NCBI GenBank assembly: GCA_905236365.1
Contig: CAJOPP010000104.1
Location: 1-5,184 of the forward strand
Length of the DNA: 5,184 nt
Direction of reading: 5' to 3'
Source of the DNA: an uncultured Lachnospiraceae bacterium
Lineage (GTDB): Bacteria; Bacillota; Clostridia; Lachnospirales; Lachnospiraceae
Shown here: positions 1 through 5,184 of the stretch, one piece after another
How positions within the stretch are numbered: position 1 is the first letter of the stretch
Layout: each line of letters starts with the position of its first letter
The notes under the pieces: model-generated
Told to the model about the DNA's origin: nothing
The model's database searches: none
Seen by the model: the letters and a program-made list of their open reading frames with translations, nothing else
Position numbers and translations under genes: made by a program

Positions 1-53
1 AATCCCAACGCTTGCCCGCCAGCACCGGCGCATATCTCAATACTTTTGAGCAT
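1..53 (-). CDS. Second C5-cytosine DNA methyltransferase, N-terminal fragment cut by the window edge
   Basis: The minus strand has an ATG at 53-51, preceded by a near-ideal ribosome binding site. It opens a frame of 17 codons that runs off the left edge. The peptide is MLKSIEICAGAGGQALG. ICAGAGGQALG matches motif I (the FxGxG S-adenosylmethionine-binding loop) of C5-cytosine methyltransferases, at its usual place a few residues from the N-terminus; a Cys replaces the common Phe, as in many family members. By family knowledge the enzyme would transfer a methyl group to carbon 5 of cytosine in a specific site. It follows the nuclease-helicase gene by 45 bp on the same strand, so it is probably its operon partner. 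It differs in sequence from the methyltransferase at 2540-4165 (DLFAGAGGLSLGF), so it is a second enzyme and not a repeat of the first. Only motif I can be seen; catalytic and target-recognition parts lie outside. Confidence 0.85.
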   Translation of the reverse strand, partial: MLKSIEICAGAGGQALG

Positions 54-59
54 TTTATA

Positions 60-66
60 CCCTCCT
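60..66 (-). promoter_or_regulatory. Strong ribosome binding site of the second methyltransferase
   Basis: Read on the minus strand this is AGGAGGG, six bases (TATAAA) before the ATG at 53. It is the strongest Shine-Dalgarno sequence in the window and fixes the start of the truncated gene. The surrounding gap, 54-98, shows no clear promoter and no hairpin terminator by eye, so the gene is probably reached by read-through from upstream and loaded independently by this site. Confidence 0.85.
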
Positions 67-98
67 GTTTTTTATCTAACTGGTACAAATCCGCTACT

Positions 99-2129
99 CT
101 AATCCTCTGTCAGCCTCTGTATACCACAGGAAACTAGATACTCATATATCTGGTCATAATACTTTCTGTTCCGGGTTGGATCCTCTTCTGGATCACACCC
201 CTCTGGAACAAACAATACCATTCCTTGACGTGCTCTAGTCAGGAGCACCCTATATGAGTTAACTAAGTAACGTTGCTGTTCTTCTTTATTACGGCGATTC
301 CATTTAGTGCCTCTGAAAGTGTAATGCTCCCATCCATTATTGTCTTTGTTCCGACGAAGATCAGCATCCCAACATACGATGGCCCAATCTATTTCCAAGC
401 CTTGAACTTTAAACTCGCTCGCTACAACTTCCAACTTATTAGAAGATCTTAGATCATCGCTTGGTGCAAGGAACCAGTTTTTTACATCTATTTCTGTCGG
501 GACATAAATCCCCTCTGATTTTAAGCGCTGTGCACTGCTGCTGGCCAAAACTCCAGATCTTTGAGAACCTCTAACCTGCGAACGCACCCATCGTTTTGCC
601 TGTTCATAATTTCTTGTAATGTAAATGGGATATTTATTATGAATAATTTCGTATATCTCTCTTGCTTCTTCAGGCTTGTTGTCCAGAAGGCAATCAACAA
701 ACTGACACTGATTATCCGCGCGAAAAGATCGGATAGACGTTTTTAAATGCAATTCAGGCACCTCGTGGCACCTTCCACAGTTTTTTATCATTGAACGATT
801 AACTGTTTTGTCTTCAGTCTGCGTAAATATTTCTGCAGAGTAAAACATCTCCCAATCAACAAAGTCATCAATACCGCAGCGGAACCATTCGTTGATACCA
901 ACCTCGCCATCATATATATCTTGACCTAATCCAACCAAGCATACCATTACAGCCCAGTCCTGGTTTCGATCCATTATGTTGAATAATAAATGTGGTTCGC
1001 TAACTGCCATTATTGGATTGTCATGTTTGCGGGACATTTTTTGTTGATTCCATACACGCTGCGCTTCGTCAAAGATAAGTATCTTTTCTGCTGGCGGATT
1101 ATTATCCTTTGCATGCTCTTTTTTAAAGCCAAAGCTTCCTTGTATCAAGGAATCAATTGAAGCGTCAACTTCTGCCTTTTCATGTTTCGTAAGGGTAATT
1201 TTCTTTTGTTTATTGCTTTCCTTTACACTTTGTTTTAAGGCTTCTCTCAACACTTCCACCAAGGGCCCATTTCCAGAAAGATACACGCTGCGCAGTTCAG
1301 CACTAGAATCCAAGCTTTTGGCAACGACATCTAATCCCACAAGTGTCTTTCCTGCTCCGGGCACACCTGTAACGAAGCAGATGCATTTTTTGTTGTTTGC
1401 TCTAGCATAGTCAATGATCTTATTTAGTTTTTCTTCGCAAAGATCAATATTTTCCTGTCCAGCTTCAGAATGAGCTATTTCACTTAAATTGTGAGAACTG
1501 TATGCTTCGACAGCAGCAGCAATAATAGTAGGCGTGGGATAATACGGAGAATTAAACCATTTATCAAAATCTATTTCACCATCATCTCCGTACATTTCAG
1601 ACAAATCAGATATTTTAGGAATCAGGGTTTCTATGTTTTCTCGCTGTAAATAGATTTGTTTATCAGCATAACATCCTGTTGACTGTGCTTTGGGATAAGG
1701 TTTCGCCTTGGTTGCAATCAATATAGGACAGACGTATAAATCTTCCGACTCTTTATGGAAGTTTTTAATATCGATTGCATAATCCTCTGCCTGTTGAGCA
1801 TCCTGCGCAGTGAAAATATCTTTCCCGTTTTTAAATTCCAAGGAGAAGACCATGTGACGAATAAGAAGGATAACATCAATTCGTTTCCCTAGACGAACAA
1901 TATCATATTCAAATATAATATCTCCTTCCATCTGACACTCTTCCAAGCGGTTTTGAAGTTCGGAAATCTGGTTTTCCCATGCATCTGACTGTTCTTTATT
2001 GATATCAAAGGAATGTCGAACAAGCTGTCCTACAATATTTGCAGAATTATCCAAAAGAAAACCAGGGATAGAATTGCAGTAATATGCCTTTCCTGATTGA
2101 GTTGAAAAAGTGTATTTATTCATTGCCAT
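99..2129 (-). CDS. PD-(D/E)XK nuclease-like domain fused to DUF2075/Schlafen group 3 type SF1 helicase
   Basis: The 676-residue protein is predicted to be a cytosolic ATP-dependent nucleic-acid enzyme. Residues about 70-120 look like a PD-(D/E)XK nuclease core: FEYD (E74), RID (D85), LEFK (E98, K100) and a QAEDY (Q113, Y117) match to the QxxxY motif of RecB-like nucleases. A superfamily 1 helicase follows: Walker A GVPGAGKT at 255-262, Walker B LIFDEAQR at 351-358, a motif III-like LVGLGQDIYDGE from 398, a motif V-like SEFKVQGLEID at 571-581, and motif VI YRVLLTRARQG at 626-636 with the likely arginine finger. This is the DUF2075 (Schlafen group 3 DNA/RNA helicase) architecture. The gene overlaps the vsr 3' end by 14 bp. 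A second in-frame ATG at 2123 would give an 8-bp overlap and is equally plausible. In this setting it is the best visible candidate for the DNA-attacking component; that role is inferred. A Cys cluster (C451, C454, C475, C480) is noted separately. Confidence 0.88.
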   Translation of the reverse strand: MAMNKYTFSTQSGKAYYCNSIPGFLLDNSANIVGQLVRHSFDINKEQSDAWENQISELQNRLEECQMEGDIIFEYDIVRLGKRIDVILLIRHMVFSLEFKNGKDIFTAQDAQQAEDYAIDIKNFHKESEDLYVCPILIATKAKPYPKAQSTGCYADKQIYLQRENIETLIPKISDLSEMYGDDGEIDFDKWFNSPYYPTPTIIAAAVEAYSSHNLSEIAHSEAGQENIDLCEEKLNKIIDYARANNKKCICFVTGVPGAGKTLVGLDVVAKSLDSSAELRSVYLSGNGPLVEVLREALKQSVKESNKQKKITLTKHEKAEVDASIDSLIQGSFGFKKEHAKDNNPPAEKILIFDEAQRVWNQQKMSRKHDNPIMAVSEPHLLFNIMDRNQDWAVMVCLVGLGQDIYDGEVGINEWFRCGIDDFVDWEMFYSAEIFTQTEDKTVNRSMIKNCGRCHEVPELHLKTSIRSFRADNQCQFVDCLLDNKPEEAREIYEIIHNKYPIYITRNYEQAKRWVRSQVRGSQRSGVLASSSAQRLKSEGIYVPTEIDVKNWFLAPSDDLRSSNKLEVVASEFKVQGLEIDWAIVCWDADLRRNKDNNGWEHYTFRGTKWNRRNKEEQQRYLVNSYRVLLTRARQGMVLFVPEGCDPEEDPTRNRKYYDQIYEYLVSCGIQRLTED

Positions 2130-2547
2130 TCTTTCCTTTAATTATTTCTGCTATTAACTGGTTCATTGTTGTCTCAAATGTCTTTTTCTTAAGCTGACAT
2201 TCCCATACAACCAGAACACTCCAACCGCGTTCTTTTAACAATTCCTGATTGTAATGATCTCTAGAAACATTGCCTTCTATTTTAGGAATCCAATATTCTC
2301 TATTTGTTGTAGGCCAAACGAATCTAGGGCAATCATGTTTGTGCCAAAAACAGCCATTAACAAAAATTACTGTTTTATATTTTGTTAAGACGATATCTGG
2401 ACATCCAGGAAGCTCCCTCACATTCTTACGATATCGAAATCCTCTCGAAAAGAGGTATTTGCGTACCAGTTCTTCCGGATTGGTATTTGTACTCCGTATG
2501 CGAGACATATTTATACTTCTCGCAGATGTAGTCTTATTGTCAGCCAT
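2116..2547 (-). CDS. vsr: Very short patch repair (Vsr) endonuclease
   Basis: Vsr enzymes nick next to the T of T:G mismatches that arise when 5-methylcytosine deaminates, starting repair back to C:G. I start the protein at the ATG at 2547 (143 residues). Its opening MADNKTTSARSINM lines up with E. coli Vsr (MADVHDKATRSKNM, from memory), and ATGGCTGA makes an 8-bp overlap with the methyltransferase stop. A longer frame from a TTG at 2604 would add 19 residues that lie wholly over methyltransferase codons, so I reject it. With the 2547 start the key residues fall at E. coli numbering: E25, catalytic D51 (GCPDIVL), FW67-68 and H69 in NGCFWHKHDC, zinc ligands C66, H71, C73 and C117 (WEC), and intercalating W86. 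E. coli H64 is Asn here. No strong Shine-Dalgarno is seen, so translation probably depends on coupling. Its place directly after the methyltransferase implies that it serves that enzyme's sites. Confidence 0.95.
   Translation of the reverse strand: MADNKTTSARSINMSRIRSTNTNPEELVRKYLFSRGFRYRKNVRELPGCPDIVLTKYKTVIFVNGCFWHKHDCPRFVWPTTNREYWIPKIEGNVSRDHYNQELLKERGWSVLVVWECQLKKKTFETTMNQLIAEIIKGKNGNE
2131..2139 (-). promoter_or_regulatory. Ribosome binding site of the nuclease-helicase, inside the vsr 3' end
   Basis: On the minus strand this is AAAGGAAAG, lying inside the last codons of vsr. Its AGGA core is 4 bases from the ATG at 2129 and 10 bases from the in-frame ATG at 2123. One spacing is short and the other long, so it does not decide between the two starts. 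Its position inside the upstream gene suggests translational coupling. Confidence 0.6.
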
Positions 2548-4165
2548 TATCCGATTCGGATTTCTGAAGGGTTCTCGTAAGTGTTTGTGCAAGCTTCTTT
2601 GCAATTGCTTTCGCCATTATGGGTGGAACTGCATTACCAACCTGCTGATATTGTTTATCTTTTGTTCCACAGAAAACAAAGCTATCAGGAAACGTCTGTA
2701 ATCTTGCGGCTTCTCTAACGCTTATTGCACGATCCTTGGTCGGATGAATCCACATTGATTTTCGCACATTTACAACTGTGCCGCAGGGTTCATCATAATT
2801 CAAGCGAAGGTAAATAGTATTTTGTGTCCTCGCAGGATCTGTGTAAGTATTTGTAATGAGAGATTCATCAAGGGAATGAAAGTTCTTACCTTGCTGAATT
2901 GCTTTGAAGCGCGCCATTGCTGTTTCTGTAGTTCTAGTAATTATATGATTTCTTAGACAGTCACTGTCACGGAGTAATGTGGCGAGCTCACCGAGTTTCT
3001 CTTTTTTTTGCAACTTGATTCCCTGAACATCATCTGCAAGATCATACACAGGGTCCACGTCTTCCAAATCGCCTATGGCGTCTCGTACGGTTCTATATTC
3101 GTCCTTATCAAAACGACCGTTTGGCAAAGCGATTTTTTCAGAAATGCTGCGTTTGATTCCAGTAATAATAAATCTCATTCTTTTTTGTGGGGCGCCATAT
3201 TCAGCAGCACATAATACTCCGCTTTCTATAACATAATCGTTTTCAGGTGCAGATAATATTCCTTTCAAGTAATCCAAAACAGCAAAAGATCGAATCACTG
3301 CGACAATTCCATCTTGTTCCAGATATGAATCCACTAAGATATTATTATCAAATATCTCTTTTGCGGAACTCAGCATTCGCTGGGTCATAATAGTCGGTTC
3401 TATTTTATCCTTGATCTCATCAATAGTTATCTTTTCTGAATAATAATCAAGCAGGGCAGAAAACGATTTCTTGGCTTCGATTGATATTATGTTTGCTCTG
3501 TTGTCGGCAAAATGCTTTTTCGCTAAACGCAATAACTTCTGTTTATGTTTTTTCAGCGCGGCTTCCATTTTCGCAGGGTTCCTTGAAACCTTATAAATAA
3601 CATTTAGTTCTGAATAATCTTCTTTAGGCCAGAGATATGTTTCAATCATGTTAATATCTTTTACAATATCCAAGGCACCTTCGAACATGTACTTTTCGTC
3701 CAGTAACTGCAGATATGTCGTTTTAGCAGGAATATGGCATCGTTCTATTTGTTCTACATCGTTCTTTTCCATATAGAAACGGTGGACTTCGGAGCGAAGC
3801 ATACTAACATTCTCCATGACAAACGCCTTTGGTTGCAGTTCCAATATTGCCCGGAGGTATTGTTTAACTAGCATATTGTTTTGATTAATCGCGTGATTTT
3901 TTTGGCGATTTGCGTTTGAAAAGCCCTGACAGGGGGGCCCTCCAATAACAATATCTATGCCATTATATTTCTTCTTGATTTCAAAAAAATCAGCAGAACA
4001 AACATCACCTTGAACATCAACTCCAGGGTGATTAAGTCTATATGTCTGTTGCATGCACGGGCTATTTTCAAATGCAACTTTGATGTTGTATTTTTGTGTT
4101 TGCATAAAGCCAAGACTTAAACCACCGGCTCCAGCAAATAGATCTATGACTTTGTATTTATCCAT
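2540..4165 (-). CDS. dcm: C5-cytosine DNA methyltransferase with a large insertion
   Basis: The 541-residue enzyme is predicted to methylate carbon 5 of cytosine in a specific duplex site, using S-adenosylmethionine. Visible motifs, in order: motif I DLFAGAGGLSLGF at 8-20; motif IV GGPPCQGFS at 75-83 with catalytic Cys79; motif VI ENV at 118-120; motifs VII-VIII AAEYGAPQKRMRF at 320-332; motif IX region REAARLQTFPDSF at 484-496; motif X QQVGNAVPP at 507-515. The target-recognition region should lie at about 345-450; the site cannot be read from the sequence. The protein is longer than simple family members such as M.HhaI (327 residues). Most of the excess is a charged, probably helical stretch at about 130-285, between motifs VI and VIII. 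The start is 8 bp after the AIPR stop, and the stop overlaps vsr by 8 bp. The symbol dcm denotes the family only; E. coli Dcm site specificity is not implied. All catalytic motifs look intact. Confidence 0.96.
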   Translation of the reverse strand: MDKYKVIDLFAGAGGLSLGFMQTQKYNIKVAFENSPCMQQTYRLNHPGVDVQGDVCSADFFEIKKKYNGIDIVIGGPPCQGFSNANRQKNHAINQNNMLVKQYLRAILELQPKAFVMENVSMLRSEVHRFYMEKNDVEQIERCHIPAKTTYLQLLDEKYMFEGALDIVKDINMIETYLWPKEDYSELNVIYKVSRNPAKMEAALKKHKQKLLRLAKKHFADNRANIISIEAKKSFSALLDYYSEKITIDEIKDKIEPTIMTQRMLSSAKEIFDNNILVDSYLEQDGIVAVIRSFAVLDYLKGILSAPENDYVIESGVLCAAEYGAPQKRMRFIITGIKRSISEKIALPNGRFDKDEYRTVRDAIGDLEDVDPVYDLADDVQGIKLQKKEKLGELATLLRDSDCLRNHIITRTTETAMARFKAIQQGKNFHSLDESLITNTYTDPARTQNTIYLRLNYDEPCGTVVNVRKSMWIHPTKDRAISVREAARLQTFPDSFVFCGTKDKQYQQVGNAVPPIMAKAIAKKLAQTLTRTLQKSESDNG

Positions 4166-4173
4166 ATTATTAT

Positions 4174-5184
4174 CTATCCTCTATAACCATTAGCTTTTGC
4201 CTCTTCAAGCAGAGCCAACAGTTGAATACTCTGATATGCACTAGGAAATTGCACGGGTATTCTAAGGGCATATTTCATTGCTTTTGCTTGATCAGGAGAC
4301 ATAGGAATCTTCTTTGACAGTACAAAGGCATTTAGGGATTTCCAGTATTCTGCTCCTAACTCAAGGACCTTTGCTTGAGCTTCTACATCCGATACCAGTT
4401 TTTGATCCTTTTTGGCTTCGCGCTCTGCAACTTTTGTATCTGCTTTTGTCACAAGTACATTTTCAATTTCGGGAGATAGAGTAATGGAGCACTTTTTAAC
4501 GGCATCCCAGCACGCTTCTCGTTTGCACCACTGTGTAACGTTAATTGTTGCACGATTGGGATCAGTTATTGTATCAAAGACGAACTTCGTGATATGAACG
4601 AGTTCATTTGTGATTACATCAGGTACTTGTTGCCTGTTCCAAATTAAGCCAAGATCCAAATCCGTATCAGCAAATTGCTTTTTGATTAGACGGTGAAACA
4701 GAGCGATCGAATATGTTACAATATTTGCTCTATAACCACTTTCAAACCAAGGCTGGTGAGAGACAATCCACTCTGTATGTTTGAACAAAATTGCCAGTGC
4801 AACAGAATCTTTAAAATATTTATCATTGAATACGGTATCTGACTTTGTCCATGCTTCATCAATCGACTCTGCAAAACTCATAAAGTTGGTCTGAGCACCT
4901 TTACTTACAACATGCGGTATTTCATCCCAAGAATTTCTAAATTTAGCGAGATCGGTTTTTGTAATTACCTGTTTTTTTGGATTCTGTGTTGCAAACTTAT
5001 CCTTCTGCGATTTAGTCATGCGCATTTGGGCCTGTAGATACTGCCCGCGTGCACGCTCATAAAACCATTTGGTTTCATACTGTGCTCCTCCCGTTGCAGG
5101 AGCAAAAACGCGCCGGGATATTTGCTCCATGCGCACATGAAATGGATGGGTTGCAAAGAAGTCTGCATCGCTAACCTTGTTTTG
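4174..5184 (-). CDS. AIPR-family (abortive infection phage resistance) protein, C-terminal part, open at the right edge
   Basis: The visible 336 residues end at the TAG at 4176-4174. The frame can be started at a GTG at 5136, but I do not accept that start. All 16 codons upstream to the window edge are open, and they encode QNKVSDADFFATHPFH, which runs straight into VRMEQISRRVFAPATGGAQ. This joined stretch, with the following TKWFYERARGQYLQAQ and TKTDLAKF segments, is what I recognise as the conserved later half of AIPR proteins. The gene therefore begins beyond 5184, probably by a few hundred codons, since family members are usually well over 500 residues. AIPR proteins are linked to abortive infection and occur in restriction-modification-like operons; their biochemical activity is not clear from this part. 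The C-terminus has a charged, likely helical stretch around EREAKKDQKLVSDVEAQ. No signal peptide or membrane segment is visible. The methyltransferase gene follows 8 bp downstream. Confidence 0.85.
   Translation of the reverse strand, partial: QNKVSDADFFATHPFHVRMEQISRRVFAPATGGAQYETKWFYERARGQYLQAQMRMTKSQKDKFATQNPKKQVITKTDLAKFRNSWDEIPHVVSKGAQTNFMSFAESIDEAWTKSDTVFNDKYFKDSVALAILFKHTEWIVSHQPWFESGYRANIVTYSIALFHRLIKKQFADTDLDLGLIWNRQQVPDVITNELVHITKFVFDTITDPNRATINVTQWCKREACWDAVKKCSITLSPEIENVLVTKADTKVAEREAKKDQKLVSDVEAQAKVLELGAEYWKSLNAFVLSKKIPMSPDQAKAMKYALRIPVQFPSAYQSIQLLALLEEAKANGYRG
4177..4182 (-). promoter_or_regulatory. Ribosome binding site of the methyltransferase, overlapping the AIPR gene end
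   Basis: Read on the minus strand this is AGAGGA, formed by the last two sense codons of the AIPR gene just before its TAG stop. It sits 11 bases before the ATG at 4165, slightly long for an optimal spacing. Ribosomes finishing AIPR would stop on top of it, which suggests coupled translation of the two proteins. Confidence 0.65.

Noticed and set aside
54..98. Possible promoter or terminator between the nuclease-helicase and the second methyltransferase
   Set aside because: No -35/-10 pair with sensible spacing and no GC-rich hairpin followed by a T run can be read on the minus strand; only the ribosome binding site is clear.
2548..2604. N-terminal extension of Vsr from a TTG at 2604
   Set aside because: The added residues lie entirely over the 3' end of the methyltransferase in another frame, while the ATG at 2547 gives an opening that aligns with E. 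coli Vsr and a typical 8-bp overlap.
2270..2701. Plus-strand 143-codon open frame
   Set aside because: It is antisense to vsr and the methyltransferase end, both strongly supported, and its translation shows no recognisable domain. The same holds for the shorter plus-strand frames at 561-746, 1213-1410, 3008-3214 and 4412-4597.
3930..3945. G/C-rich run (gggggg followed by ccc) that looks like a small palindrome
   Set aside because: It is the coding sequence of the methyltransferase motif IV (GGPPCQG), which explains the composition.

Overview
The window is one strand-uniform gene block. Every gene I can support reads on the minus strand, so transcription runs from high to low coordinates. 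The DNA looks AT-rich (about 40% GC by eye, not counted). Shine-Dalgarno sequences are purine-rich (AGGAGGG, AGAGGA, AAAGGAAAG), which fits a bacterium, possibly a low-to-mid GC Bacillota, but the sequence does not settle the taxon. I saw no rRNA, tRNA, CRISPR array, transposase or terminator.

In transcription order the genes are: (1) the C-terminal part of an AIPR-family (abortive infection phage resistance) protein, open at the right edge; (2) a complete C5-cytosine DNA methyltransferase of 541 residues with a large extra segment between motifs VI and VIII; (3) a Vsr-type very-short-patch-repair endonuclease, best started at 2547 (143 residues); (4) a 676-residue protein joining an N-terminal PD-(D/E)XK nuclease-like domain to a superfamily 1 helicase of the DUF2075/Schlafen group 3 type; (5) after 45 bp, the first 17 codons of a second C5-cytosine methyltransferase, cut by the left edge. 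The gene junctions are an 8-bp gap, an 8-bp overlap, a 14-bp (or 8-bp) overlap and a 45-bp gap carrying a strong ribosome binding site. This points to a single, translationally coupled operon.

Together these genes look like part of a multi-gene restriction-modification or phage-defence island. The methyltransferases would mark self DNA as 5-methylcytosine. Vsr would repair the T:G mismatches left when 5-methylcytosine deaminates. The nuclease-helicase and AIPR proteins are candidates for the attacking or sensing part. AIPR, C5 methyltransferase and Vsr genes are known from systems that also carry Z1-domain helicases, MutL/MORC-type GHKL ATPases and PD-(D/E)XK proteins. Those partners may lie beyond the right edge, but none is visible here. 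No free-standing type II restriction enzyme is visible.
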